A DNA stretch of 25,818 bases from an uncultured Pseudomonadota bacterium (GTDB lineage: Bacteria > Pseudomonadota > Gammaproteobacteria > Burkholderiales > Burkholderiaceae): contig CAMLIZ010000058.1 of NCBI GenBank assembly GCA_946480245.1, positions 1 to 25,818 of the forward strand. The letters run 5' to 3'. The translations under genes and the position numbers were made by a program. This document shows, piece by piece, positions 1 to 10,271 of the stretch. The number at the start of each line of letters is the position of its first letter. The stretch's first letter is position 1. A model generated the notes under the pieces. The model saw only the letters and a list, made by a program, of their open reading frames with translations, was not told the origin of the DNA and ran no database searches.

Positions 1-66
1 CAGCCGCGCTATATCCAGACCGTGTGGGGCGTGGGATATGTCTTCGTTCCGGATGGCGCCACCTGA
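1..66 (+). CDS. ompR: Response regulator OmpR, C-terminal end (partial)
   Basis: The window opens inside a gene; frame 1 reads 21 codons and a TGA at 64-66. The visible residues include RYIQTVWGVGYVF, the end of the winged-helix DNA-binding domain of OmpR/PhoB-type response regulators (wing strand and the conserved G-Y-x-F). A histidine kinase of EnvZ type follows 34 bases later on the same strand, which supports naming it OmpR. The receiver domain lies outside the window, so the phosphorylation site cannot be checked. Confidence 0.85.
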   Translation, partial: QPRYIQTVWGVGYVFVPDGAT

Positions 67-100
67 TCGGCCGCTGCACGCTGAGGCATGATCCGCGCCT

Positions 101-1432
101 ATGCCTCGTAGAGCCCCGGCGCTGAGTCTTTTCTGGCGCACCTTCTTCCTGCTGGCGATCCTGCTGTTCGGCGGCATCTTCGCCTGGGTGCAGACGCTGC
201 GCGCGCTCGAGTTCGAGCCGCGCGCGGTACAGGCCGCGCAGCAGATCGCCAGCCTGGTGAACCTGTCGCGCGCCGCGCTGCGCTATGCCGACGGCATCAA
301 CCGCGTCACGGTCGTCAAGACCATGAGCGACCAGGAATCGGTGAAGGTGCTGCCGCGCGAGCCCGGCGACAAGTGGGAGCCCTTCGAGACCGACCGCTTC
401 TCGCGCCGCATCGGCGCCGAGCTGCGCTCGCGCCTGGGGCCCGACACGTTGGTGGCCACCAGCGTCAACGGACAGTCCGGCCTGTGGGTGGGCTTCACGA
501 TCGAGAAGGATCCGTACTGGCTGCTCGCCGATCCGCAGCGCGTGTACCCGAGCGCGCGCGGCGCCACGTGGTTCATCTGGGTGGGCATCGCGCTGATCGC
601 CACGGTGGTGGGCTCTGTGGCGATCGCGCGGCTGATCAACCGGCCCTTGCGCGAGCTCAGTTTCGCGGCCAGCCGCATCCGCGAGGGCGAGTACGACTCG
701 CGGCTGGACGAGAACACGCTGACCAGCGAGATCCGCGAGGTCAACATGGGCTTCAACCGGATGGCACGCGAGCTGGCCAAGGTGGAGGAAGACCGCGCCG
801 TGATGCTGGCCGGCATCTCGCACGACCTGCGCACGCCGCTGGCGCGCCTGCGCCTCGAAGCCGAGATGAGCGTGAACGACGAAGAAGCGCGGCGCAACAT
901 GGCGATGGACATCGACCAGCTCGACGCGATCATCGACAAGTTCATGGACTACGCGCGGCCTGGCGAGGTCAAGCTGGTGCCGGTGCCGCTGGCCGCCTTG
1001 ATCGACCGCGAGGCCTCGGCCTTCCGCGACCCGACGCAGATCCGCATCACCTCGCGCGTGGCGATCGACCTGATGGTGATGGCCGACGAGACCGAGCTCG
1101 GCCGCGTGTTCGCCAACCTGTTCGAGAACGCGCGCCGCTACGGCCGCAGCACCAACACCGGCATCGCTACCGTGACGGTGAGCTACGCGCGCACCGGCCC
1201 CTGGGTGATCGTGAGCGTGCGCGACCAGGGCCCCGGCGTGCCGCCCGAGAAGCTGGCCGAGCTGACAACGCCGTTCTACCGCGGCGACGCCGCGCGCACC
1301 GCCGCCACGGGCGCCGGCCTGGGCCTGGCGATCGTCGAGAAGGCGCTGCAACGCATGGGCGGCAGCTTCGAGTTGTCCAACGCCGCCGACAGCGGCCTGG
1401 TGGCCCACATCCGGCTACGCCGCGCTCCCTGA
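101..1432 (+). CDS. envZ: Sensor histidine kinase EnvZ
   Basis: A 443-residue inner-membrane sensor kinase that would phosphorylate and dephosphorylate the OmpR encoded just upstream. Seen in order: membrane segment at about residues 10-31, a periplasmic domain of about 125 residues, a second membrane segment at about 156-178, a HAMP linker to about 230, and an H-box (GISHDLRTPLARLRLE) with the phospho-accepting His241. The ATPase domain has N-box FANLFENARRYG (337-348), G1 box DQGPGV (375-380) and G2 box GAGLGLAIV (404-412). All catalytic boxes are intact and the length is normal for EnvZ. An ATG at 88 hits a stop after seven codons, so 101 is the first usable ATG; GAGG at 83-86 is a distant, weak ribosome site. 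Known family role: osmotic and envelope control of porins. Whether it controls the TRAP operon downstream is unknown. Confidence 0.92.
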   Translation: MPRRAPALSLFWRTFFLLAILLFGGIFAWVQTLRALEFEPRAVQAAQQIASLVNLSRAALRYADGINRVTVVKTMSDQESVKVLPREPGDKWEPFETDRFSRRIGAELRSRLGPDTLVATSVNGQSGLWVGFTIEKDPYWLLADPQRVYPSARGATWFIWVGIALIATVVGSVAIARLINRPLRELSFAASRIREGEYDSRLDENTLTSEIREVNMGFNRMARELAKVEEDRAVMLAGISHDLRTPLARLRLEAEMSVNDEEARRNMAMDIDQLDAIIDKFMDYARPGEVKLVPVPLAALIDREASAFRDPTQIRITSRVAIDLMVMADETELGRVFANLFENARRYGRSTNTGIATVTVSYARTGPWVIVSVRDQGPGVPPEKLAELTTPFYRGDAARTAATGAGLGLAIVEKALQRMGGSFELSNAADSGLVAHIRLRRAP

Positions 1433-1543
1433 ACAGGGCCTACGCAATTCCACGGTCGCAGCGGGCCCGGTTTCGCGATTCAATGATGTCGTGCTGGCGT
1501 CGTGCTCACGGCGTCTTCCCGCACTCTCACTCACGGAGACATC

Positions 1544-2494
1544 ATGCGAAACATCAAGGCCCTCCTGGCCGGCGCGGCATGTGCGCTGGCCTTTGCTGGC
1601 GCGTCGGCGCAGACGCAGTTCATCAACGTGCTGACCGGCGGCACCAGCGGTGTGTACTACCCGCTCGGCGTGGCGCTGTCGCAGACGTTTGGCAAGGCAA
1701 TGCCGGATGCCAAGATCGCCGTGCAGGCCACCAAGGCCTCGGCCGAAAACCTGAACCTGCTGCAGGCCGGTCGCGGCGAGATCGCCTTCTCGCTCGGTGA
1801 CGCACTCTCCGATGCGTGGAAGGGTGATGCGGAGGCCGGCTTCAAGCAACCGCTGAAGAAGCTGCGCGCCGTGGCGGGCATCTACCCCAACTACATCCAG
1901 ATCGTGGCGAGCGCGGATTCGGGCATCAAGACCCTCGCCGACCTGAAGGGCAAGCGTCTGTCGGTGGGAGCGCCGAAGTCGGGCACCGAGCTGAACGCGC
2001 GCGCCATCCTGAAGGCCGCAGGCCTGACCTACCAGGACCTCGGCAAGGTGGAATACCTGCCCTTCGGTGAATCCGTGGAGCTGATGAAGAACCGCCAGCT
2101 CGACGCGACGCTGCAGTCCGCCGGCCTCGGCGTGTCGGCACTGCGTGACCTGGCCACCTCGCTGAAGATCGTGGTGGTGCCCGTGCCGCCCGAGGTGGTG
2201 GCGAAGGTAGGCGACCCGGCCTACCAGAGTGCGGTGATTCCGGCCAACACCTACGAGGGTCAGAGCGCCGACGTGACCACCGCCGCGGTGCAGAACTTCC
2301 TGGTCACGCATGAAGGCGTGCCGGACGACGTGGTCTACAAGATGACCAAGGCGATGTTCAGCAACCTGCCCCAGCTGGTCGCGGCGCACTCCGCTGCCAA
2401 GGCCATCAAGCTCGAGAACGCCGCCAAGAACCCGCCCGTGCCGCTGCACCCGGGCGCCGCCAAGTACTACAAGGAAGTGGGCGTCCTCAAGTAA
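1544..2494 (+). CDS. TAXI-family TRAP transporter solute-binding protein
   Basis: A 316-residue periplasmic binding protein that delivers substrate to the TRAP permease encoded next. The N-terminus is a clear Sec signal peptide: MRNIK, a hydrophobic run, and ASA before the predicted cut after residue 22. The mature protein begins with the TAXI-type motif GGTSGVYYP (residues 32-40), followed by an E-I-A-F-S region and a GKRLSVGAPKSGTE stretch typical of the family. The ATG at 1544 is preferred over an in-frame ATG at 1502 because it has GGAG at 1535-1538 and puts the signal peptide at the true N-terminus. TAXI proteins act with fused DctQM permeases; characterised relatives take up dicarboxylates or glutamate. 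The substrate here cannot be read from sequence. The gap of 111 bases after envZ suggests a separate transcription unit, though no convincing promoter is visible. Confidence 0.9.
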   Translation: MRNIKALLAGAACALAFAGASAQTQFINVLTGGTSGVYYPLGVALSQTFGKAMPDAKIAVQATKASAENLNLLQAGRGEIAFSLGDALSDAWKGDAEAGFKQPLKKLRAVAGIYPNYIQIVASADSGIKTLADLKGKRLSVGAPKSGTELNARAILKAAGLTYQDLGKVEYLPFGESVELMKNRQLDATLQSAGLGVSALRDLATSLKIVVVPVPPEVVAKVGDPAYQSAVIPANTYEGQSADVTTAAVQNFLVTHEGVPDDVVYKMTKAMFSNLPQLVAAHSAAKAIKLENAAKNPPVPLHPGAAKYYKEVGVLK

Positions 2495-2504
2495 GCCCAC
2501 GAGC

Positions 2505-2527
2505 GCCGGGCACCACGCGTGCCCGGC
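2505..2527 (+). promoter_or_regulatory. Intercistronic hairpin between binding protein and permease
   Basis: GCCGGGCAC (2505-2513) and GTGCCCGGC (2519-2527) form a perfect 9-bp stem around a 5-base loop, 10 bases after the binding-protein stop and two bases before the permease Shine-Dalgarno AAGGAG. No T-run follows, so it is not a standard terminator. It resembles the stabilising or attenuating hairpins found after binding-protein genes in other uptake operons (inference). Confidence 0.7.
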
Positions 2528-2541
2528 CCAAGGAGTCCTCC

Positions 2542-4676
<2,135 letters not shown>

Positions 4677-4677
<1 letters not shown>

Positions 4678-5048
4678 TGCTGGGCGTATGCCTGCTGCGC
4701 GGCGCGGTGAGCGTGGCGCTGGCCACCAGCCACTTCACGCTGGCATGGACCCATTCGATCGAGAAGACGCGCTGGGAGGAAGTCTGGCGCGTCACGCCGG
4801 CCGGGCTGGTGATCGACGATGCCAGCATCCTCACCTCCGGCGCCGGCATGGAGCCGCCCGAAGGCGCGCGCTGGAGCAATGGTGCCTGGCACTACCGCCC
4901 CACGCTGCCGCCGCTGCCCTCGGTGACGCTGGCCGCGTCGGAGTTCACCGCAGACCACACGCTGTGCGCACTCGGACGCTGCCAGCCCTTGCACGAATGG
5001 GTACCCGGCCAGGCACCGGTGCGCATCGAGCCCTGCGAGGCGCGATAG
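4677..5048 (+). CDS. DUF1850 domain-containing protein, TRAP operon partner
   Basis: A 123-residue protein starting inside the permease stop (TGATG). The sequence FTLAWTHSIEKTRWEE (residues 20-35) is the DUF1850 signature (x-Y/W-x-H-S-V/I-E-K/R-x-x-x-E-E). Residues 1-18 form a short hydrophobic, signal-like N-terminus, so export to the periplasm is likely. Three cysteines (97, 102, 120) sit in the C-terminal part; C97 and C102 are five residues apart and could form a disulfide if exported. DUF1850 genes are known to accompany TAXI-TRAP operons, but I know of no established function; an accessory or substrate-handling role is inference from position. No strong ribosome site precedes the ATG, so expression probably depends on coupling to the permease. 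Confidence 0.85.
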
Positions 5049-5049
5049 C

Positions 5050-5544
5050 CTAGGTGCCCTCGAAGGGCCGGCGCATCAGCAGGCACACCGCGCGTGCCTC
5101 GATCGCACGGCCTTCGCCCACGGGCCCCATCTTCTCGGCCGTCTTCGCCTTCACGTTCACCCGGTCTGCGCCCAGGCCGAGTGCCTGCGCGATGCGCTCG
5201 CGCATGGCGGCGATGTGCGGCGCCATCTTCGGTGCCTGGGCCACGATCGTGCTGTCGACATTGAGCACGTCGTAGCCGGCGGCGCTCACGCGTCGCGCCG
5301 CCTCCGTGAGCAGCGCATGCGAGTCGGCGCCCTTGAACGACGGATCGGTATCCGGGAAATGGCGGCCGATGTCGCCCAGGCCGGCAGCGCCGAACAGCGC
5401 GTCGGTGATCGCGTGCAGCAGCGCATCGGCGTCCGAATGGCCGAGCAGGCCATGCGTGTGCGGGATGGTCACGCCGCCCAGCACCAGCGGGCGGCCGGCC
5501 ACGAGCTGGTGTGTGTCCCAGCCCTCTCCGATGCGTAGGTCCAT
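5050..5544 (-). CDS. ispF: 2-C-methyl-D-erythritol 2,4-cyclodiphosphate synthase
   Basis: Fifth enzyme of the MEP isoprenoid pathway: it cyclises CDP-ME 2-phosphate to MEcPP with release of CMP, as a cytoplasmic homotrimer. The 164-residue chain has the metal ligands D10 and H12 (GWDTH) and H44 within [15 protein letters not shown], then [13 protein letters not shown], and the C-terminal [11 protein letters not shown] motif. Length is normal. The frame is open further upstream (to 5610), but [10 protein letters not shown] at 5544 matches the family N-terminus and has GGAG (complement of 5554-5557) at good distance, lying just beyond the ispD stop. ispD ends 14 bases upstream, so the two genes form an operon. 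The gene ends one base from the convergent DUF1850 stop. Confidence 0.95.
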   Translation of the reverse strand: MDLRIGEGWDTHQLVAGRPLVLGGVTIPHTHGLLGHSDADALLHAITDALFGAAGLGDIGRHFPDTDPSFKGADSHALLTEAARRVSAAGYDVLNVDSTIVAQAPKMAPHIAAMRERIAQALGLGADRVNVKAKTAEKMGPVGEGRAIEARAVCLLMRRPFEGT

Positions 5545-5558
5545 GGCTTTCGGCTCCG

Positions 5559-6263
5559 TCAGGTGCGGCTCAGCAGCAGGCGCTCGGCCAGCGCAAAGTC
5601 GCCGGGCCACGTGAGCTTGAAGTTTTCGATCTCGCCGCGCACCAGGCGCGGCGCATGCCCCAGCAGCTCGACAGCGCTGGCCTCGTCGGTCACTGCGCTG
5701 CCCGCGTGCGCCAGCGCGGGCTGCAGCAGGCCGAGGCGGAACATCTGCGGCGTCTGCGCGGCCCAGGTGTGGCTGCGGTCCACGGTGCCGCGCACGCGGC
5801 CGTCGTGCTCCAGCTTCAAGGTGTCGGCCACTGGCAGCGCGAGCAAGCCGCCCACCTCATCGTGCTCGCACGCGTCGATCAGCTGCTGCACCCAATGCCG
5901 CTGCAGCAGGCAGCGCGCCGCGTCGTGCACCAGCACCCAGTCGTGCGGCTGCGCGCCGCGTGCCACCAGCTCGCTCAGGCCGTTGGCCACCGTTTCCGCC
6001 CGTGTGGCGCCACCACAGTGGGCCACCCACCCGCGCTCGCCTTCGAAGCCCGGCAGCAACTCGGCGAAGCGCGCATCGCCCGGCGACAGCACCACCAGCG
6101 TGGCGCTGATACGCGGCACGGAGACCAGCGCCGCCAACGTGTGCGCGACCACCGCGCGCCCGGCCAGGGGCCGATATTGCTTGGCCTCACCCGGGCCGGC
6201 GCGACTGCCGCTGCCGGCGCAGGGCACGAGGGCGAAGCAACGAGGAATGGTTCCGATCTGCAT
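5559..6263 (-). CDS. ispD: 2-C-methyl-D-erythritol 4-phosphate cytidylyltransferase
   Basis: Third enzyme of the MEP pathway: it joins CTP and MEP to give CDP-ME. The 234-residue chain carries the nucleotide-binding loop [17 protein letters not shown] (residues 14-30, with K28 as the conserved lysine), the VHDAARCL motif, LPVADTLK, and RTPQMF-like [10 protein letters not shown]. Length is typical. The reading frame is open far upstream through the opposite strand of mfd, but the family N-terminus and ATG place the start at 6263. There is no Shine-Dalgarno; a GACAAT hexamer ends nine bases before the ATG. It is followed by ispF in an operon and is divergent from mfd. Confidence 0.94.
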   Translation of the reverse strand: MQIGTIPRCFALVPCAGSGSRAGPGEAKQYRPLAGRAVVAHTLAALVSVPRISATLVVLSPGDARFAELLPGFEGERGWVAHCGGATRAETVANGLSELVARGAQPHDWVLVHDAARCLLQRHWVQQLIDACEHDEVGGLLALPVADTLKLEHDGRVRGTVDRSHTWAAQTPQMFRLGLLQPALAHAGSAVTDEASAVELLGHAPRLVRGEIENFKLTWPGDFALAERLLLSRT

Positions 6264-6272
6264 CAGCGGGCG

Positions 6273-6278
6273 ATTGTC
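6273..6278 (-). promoter_or_regulatory. Candidate -10 element of ispD-ispF
   Basis: On the minus strand GACAAT lies nine bases before the ispD ATG. No convincing -35 is visible at normal spacing. If used, the transcript would have a leader of only about 0-3 bases. Confidence 0.4.
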
Positions 6279-6308
6279 TCGCACGCCCTGCGGGTGAAGC
6301 GCGCTTCC

Positions 6309-6314
6309 TACAAT
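6309..6314 (+). promoter_or_regulatory. Candidate -10 element of mfd (leaderless transcript)
   Basis: TACAAT is separated from the mfd ATG by six bases (GCCTCG), so transcription would begin at or next to the A of the start codon. TTGTCT at 6274-6279 is 29 bases away, too far to be its -35. Confidence 0.5.
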
Positions 6315-6320
6315 GCCTCG

Positions 6321-9300
6321 ATGCAACTGCCTTCCATCGCCCGCGGCAAGCGATTCGCCCTGCCCCGCCCGATCGGCTCGGCCGACGCGCTGCTCCTGGC
6401 ACGCCACGCGCAGGCTCTGGTCGCGCAACACACCCTGCTGGGCATCGTGGCGGCCGATCCCGCCGACGTGCAGCGCCTCGAGGAGGAACTGCGCTTCTTC
6501 GCGCCCGATCTGCGCGTGGCCGTCTTTCCCGACTGGGAGACGCTGCCCTACGACACCTTCTCGCCGCACCAGGATCTGATCTCGGAGCGACTGGCCACCT
6601 TGTGGCGCATCCGCCAGCGCGAGGTCGACGTAGTGCTGCTGCCCGCCACCACCGCGCTCACGCGGCTGCCGCCGCCGAGCTTCCTGGCCGCCTATACCTT
6701 CCACTTCAAGCAGAAGCAGAAGCTCGACGAAGCAGCGCTGAAGGCGCAGCTCACGCTGGCGGGCTACAACCACGTGAGCCAGGTGGTGTCGCCGGGCGAA
6801 TACGCCGTGCGCGGCGGCTTGATCGATCTGTTCCCGATGGGCTCCAGCGTGCCCTACCGTGTGGACCTGTTCGGCGATGAGGTCGATTCGATCCGCACCT
6901 TCGACCCCGATTCGCAGCGCAGCCTGTATCCGGTGCCGGAGGTGCAGCTGCTGCCCGGTCGCGAGTTCCCGATGGACGAGGCCGCGCGCAATGCGTTCCG
7001 CGCGCGCTGGCGCGAAAAGCTCGAAGGTGACCCGAGCAAGTCGCGCATCTACAAGGACATCGCCAACGGCATCGCCACGGCCGGCATCGAGTTCTACCTG
7101 CCGCTGTTCTTCGACACCACGGCCACCATCTTCGAGTACCTGGGCGAGCAGGCGGCGCTGGTGCTGCATGGCGAGGTGGACCAGGCACTCGAGCGATTCT
7201 GGGCCGACACGCGCGAGCGGCACCGCTTCTTGCAGCACGATCCGGAGCGTCCGATCCTGCCGCCCGAGGAAATCTTCCTGAAGCCGGAGGAGTTTTTCGC
7301 GCTCACCCACGCCAATGCCACGCTCGCGCTGCGTGGCAGCGAGCCGGTGGAGTGGGCGCGCCCGCTGCCCGACGTGAGCGTCGACCGCGGTGCCACCGAG
7401 CCGCTGCGCCTGCTGCAGGCACACCTGGCCGCCACGCCGCATCGCGTGCTGCTGGTGGCCGAAAGCGAAGGCCGGCGCGAGAACCTGCTCGAGCTGCTGC
7501 GCGACCACCAGATCGATCCGCCGAGCGTCGGCACGCTGGCCGAGTTCGAGGCCGGCACAGAGAAGGTCGCCATCACGGCGGCGCCGCTGGCCGCGGGCTT
7601 CCTGTGGCACGAGCCGGCCGAGCAGCGCGAGATCGAATTCATCACCGAGACCGAGCTCTTCGCCACCGGCCCCACGGGCCGGCGACGGCGCAAGCAGGAG
7701 CAGGTAAGCAATGTCGATGCGCTGATCAAAGATCTGTCGGAACTGAAGATCGGCGACCCGGTGGTGCACGCCAACCACGGCATCGGGCGCTACCAGGGCC
7801 TGCTGAACATCGATCTGGGCGACGGGCCGTCGGAGTTCCTGCATCTCGAATACGCGGACAAGGCCACGCTCTACGTGCCGGTGGCGCAGCTGCACCTGAT
7901 CAGCCGCTACACCGGAGTCAGCGCAGAAGAAGCGCCGCTGCACAAGCTCGGCTCCGGACAATGGGAAAAGGCCAGGCGCCGTGCCGCCGAGCAGGTGCGC
8001 GACACCGCGGCCGAGCTGCTCAACCTTTATGCGCGCCGCGCCGCGCGCGAGGGCTATGCGTTTCGCTTCTCGCCGCACGACTACGAGGCCTTTGCGGCAA
8101 GTTTCGGCTTCGAGGAAACGCCGGACCAGCGCGCGGCGATCCATGCCGTGATCCAGGACATGGTGAGCCCGAAGCCGATGGACCGGCTGGTGTGCGGCGA
8201 CGTCGGCTTCGGCAAGACCGAGGTGGCGTTGCGCGCCGCGTTCGTGGCGGTGACCAGCGGCAAGCAGGTGGCGCTGCTCGCACCCACCACGCTGCTGGCC
8301 GAGCAGCATTTCCAGAACATCAGCGATCGTTTCGGCAAGTGGCCGGTGAAGGTGGCAGAGCTGTCGCGCTTTCGCTCGACCAAGGAAGTGAATGCCGCGC
8401 TGGCCGGCATGGCCGACGGCACCGTGGACATCGTGATCGGCACGCACAAGCTGCTGAGCAAGGACGTCAAGTTCAAGCGCCTGGGCCTGCTGGTCATCGA
8501 CGAGGAACACCGCTTCGGCGTGCGCCACAAGGAGGCGATCAAGGCCATGCGCGCCGAGGTGGACGTGCTCACGCTCACCGCCACGCCGATCCCGCGCACC
8601 TTGGGCATGGCGCTCGAAGGCCTGCGCGACCTGAGCGTGATCGCCACCGCGCCGCAGCGCCGCCTGGCGATCAAGACCTTCGTGCGCGCCGAATCGAGCG
8701 GCACCATCCGCGAGGCGGTGCTGCGCGAGTTGAAGCGCGGCGGGCAGGTGTACTTCCTGCACAACGAGGTGGAGACGATCGAGAACCGGCGCAACAAGCT
8801 CGCCGAGCTGCTGCCCGAGGCGCGCATCGCGGTGGCACATGGCCAGATGCCCGAGCGCCAGCTCGAATCGGTGATGCGCGACTTCGTGGCGCAGCGCTAC
8901 AACCTGCTGCTGTGCTCGACCATCATCGAGACCGGCATTGACGTGCCGAGCGCCAACACCATCGTGATCAGCCGCGCTGACAAGTTCGGCCTCGCGCAGC
9001 TGCACCAGTTGCGAGGCCGTGTGGGTCGCTCGCATCACCAGGCCTATGCCTACCTGATGGTGCCCGACGTGCAAGGCCTCACCAAGCAGGCGGCGCAGCG
9101 GCTCGAGGCCATCCAGCAGATGGAGGAGCTGGGCTCGGGCTTCTACCTGGCGATGCACGACCTGGAGATCCGCGGTGCCGGCGAGGTGCTGGGCGAGAGC
9201 CAGAGCGGCAACATGCAGGAGGTGGGCTTCCAGCTCTACAACGACATGCTGAGCCAAGCGGTGAGCTCACTGAAGGCCGGGCGCGAGCCGGATCTGCTGT

Positions 9301-9767
9301 CGCCGCTCGGTGCCACCACCGAGATCAACCTGCACGCGCCGGCGCTGCTGCCCGATGCCTATTGCGGCGACGTGCACACGCGGCTGAACCTGTACAAGCG
9401 CCTGGCCACCGCCGAGCGGCCCGAGCAGTTGGACGCCCTGCTCGAAGAGGTGACCGACCGTTTCGGCAAGCTGCCCGCGCAGGGGCAGACGCTGTTCGAC
9501 ACGCACCGGCTGCGCGTGCTGGCCAAGCCCTACGGCGTGCAGAAGGTGGACGCGAATCCGCAGGTGATCACCATCACCTTCAAACCCAACCCGCCGGTGG
9601 ATGCGATGGCGATCATCACGCTCGTGCAGAAGAACCGGCACATCAAGCTGGCGGGCAACGACAAGCTGCGCATCGAGCGTGCACTGCCCGAGCCGAAGGA
9701 GCGTGCGCAGATGGTGCGCGAGGTGCTGCGCTCGCTCGGGGTGCCGAAGGCCGCGCAGCCGGCCTGA
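6321..9767 (+). CDS. mfd: Transcription-repair coupling factor Mfd
   Basis: An 1148-residue DNA translocase, the size of E. coli Mfd. It removes RNA polymerase stalled at lesions and recruits UvrA for nucleotide excision repair. The N-terminal part is UvrB-like (GEYAVRGGLIDLFPMG; FPDWETLPYD). The RNA-polymerase-interacting domain follows at about residues 470-540 (GDPVVHANHGIGRYQGL). The RecG-like motor has Walker A GDVGFGKT (626-633), DEEH (727-730), LTATPIPRTLGMAL and the GRVGRS motif VI. The C-terminal autoinhibitory domain is complete. The frame is open upstream to 5511, but that part is antisense to ispD; MQLPSIARGKRFALPRP is a natural N-terminus. There is no Shine-Dalgarno site. The stop lies three bases from the convergent 9771 gene. 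Confidence 0.96.
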   Translation: MQLPSIARGKRFALPRPIGSADALLLARHAQALVAQHTLLGIVAADPADVQRLEEELRFFAPDLRVAVFPDWETLPYDTFSPHQDLISERLATLWRIRQREVDVVLLPATTALTRLPPPSFLAAYTFHFKQKQKLDEAALKAQLTLAGYNHVSQVVSPGEYAVRGGLIDLFPMGSSVPYRVDLFGDEVDSIRTFDPDSQRSLYPVPEVQLLPGREFPMDEAARNAFRARWREKLEGDPSKSRIYKDIANGIATAGIEFYLPLFFDTTATIFEYLGEQAALVLHGEVDQALERFWADTRERHRFLQHDPERPILPPEEIFLKPEEFFALTHANATLALRGSEPVEWARPLPDVSVDRGATEPLRLLQAHLAATPHRVLLVAESEGRRENLLELLRDHQIDPPSVGTLAEFEAGTEKVAITAAPLAAGFLWHEPAEQREIEFITETELFATGPTGRRRRKQEQVSNVDALIKDLSELKIGDPVVHANHGIGRYQGLLNIDLGDGPSEFLHLEYADKATLYVPVAQLHLISRYTGVSAEEAPLHKLGSGQWEKARRRAAEQVRDTAAELLNLYARRAAREGYAFRFSPHDYEAFAASFGFEETPDQRAAIHAVIQDMVSPKPMDRLVCGDVGFGKTEVALRAAFVAVTSGKQVALLAPTTLLAEQHFQNISDRFGKWPVKVAELSRFRSTKEVNAALAGMADGTVDIVIGTHKLLSKDVKFKRLGLLVIDEEHRFGVRHKEAIKAMRAEVDVLTLTATPIPRTLGMALEGLRDLSVIATAPQRRLAIKTFVRAESSGTIREAVLRELKRGGQVYFLHNEVETIENRRNKLAELLPEARIAVAHGQMPERQLESVMRDFVAQRYNLLLCSTIIETGIDVPSANTIVISRADKFGLAQLHQLRGRVGRSHHQAYAYLMVPDVQGLTKQAAQRLEAIQQMEELGSGFYLAMHDLEIRGAGEVLGESQSGNMQEVGFQLYNDMLSQAVSSLKAGREPDLLSPLGATTEINLHAPALLPDAYCGDVHTRLNLYKRLATAERPEQLDALLEEVTDRFGKLPAQGQTLFDTHRLRVLAKPYGVQKVDANPQVITITFKPNPPVDAMAIITLVQKNRHIKLAGNDKLRIERALPEPKERAQMVREVLRSLGVPKAAQPA

Positions 9768-9770
9768 GGC

Positions 9771-10118
9771 TCAGGCCGTCTTGCGGGGCTGCGGCGGGCT
9801 TTGCAGCAGCGTGTCCGCGAATGCGCTGTTCACCACCACCGACGCCTGCGTGGGCTTGGGCTCGGTGAGCCGCACCGCAGAAGGCTGCGGCACGGTGCGA
9901 CTGCGGCGCGCCTGCTCCAGCTCCTTCTGCACCGCCTCGGTCTGCTTGCGCGCCTGCATCAGCATCTCGTTGGTCTGTGCGAGTGTGCGCAGCAGCTGCT
10001 CGACGCGCGTGCGGGCTGCGCGCAGCGGCGTGGTGTAGTGAAGCCATGCGCCGGCGAAGGCCAGCACGGCGCCCAGGGCCGCGCCAAGCAGCCCGGCCAG
10101 GAAGGTGGTTGAAGCCAT
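9771..10118 (-). CDS. Small membrane-anchored coiled-coil protein, unknown function
   Basis: A 115-residue protein I cannot assign to a family. From the ATG at 10118 it has one hydrophobic, Gly/Ala-rich segment (FLAGLLGAALGAVLAFAGAWL, shown here in outline, about residues 6-25), then a basic, heptad-like helical region (about 30-75, with RVEQLLRTLAQTNEML and QKELEQARRSR). A Pro/Thr/Ser-rich tail of about 40 residues follows. The layout suggests a bitopic inner-membrane protein with a cytoplasmic coiled coil (inference). A TTG at 10157 would add 13 residues; ATG is preferred because a TATTCT hexamer ends seven bases before it. Length and codon use look genuine, and it fills the gap between mfd and serB exactly, but function is unknown. 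Confidence 0.65.
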   Translation of the reverse strand: MASTTFLAGLLGAALGAVLAFAGAWLHYTTPLRAARTRVEQLLRTLAQTNEMLMQARKQTEAVQKELEQARRSRTVPQPSAVRLTEPKPTQASVVVNSAFADTLLQSPPQPRKTA

Positions 10119-10125
10119 GGCAGCA

Positions 10126-10131
10126 AGAATA
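10126..10131 (-). promoter_or_regulatory. Candidate -10 element of the 9771-10118 gene
   Basis: TATTCT on the minus strand, seven bases before the ATG at 10118, with no Shine-Dalgarno between. A TTGTAC further up is 20 bases away, longer than usual, so the -35 is unsettled. Confidence 0.35.
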
Positions 10132-10239
10132 GTTTCTGCAATTCCCACAAGGTACAACCGGTCGTGCCGCAGGCGCTGCCAACAAAGTCACGCCGCGGGA
10201 GTGCGCATATGCCGCATCCAGCGATCGTGGGGTCCCCCC

Positions 10240-10245
10240 TACAAT
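10240..10245 (+). promoter_or_regulatory. Candidate -10 element of serB
   Basis: TACAAT, 26 bases before the serB ATG; expected start near 10252. No -35 consensus is visible. The short leader has no Shine-Dalgarno site. Confidence 0.45.
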
Positions 10246-10271
10246 CCGGGCCCCGCCGTCAGCGTGCCGCC

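Noticed and set aside
6274..6279. TTGTCT as the -35 box for mfd
   Set aside because: The spacer to TACAAT is 29 bases, far beyond the workable 15-19.
5559..9257. A 1232-codon open frame on the minus strand continuing upstream from ispD through all of mfd
   Set aside because: Composition is His/Gln/Arg/Ala-rich and matches no family, while mfd on the other strand is fully conserved. Long antisense frames are expected at this GC content; ispD itself starts at 6263.
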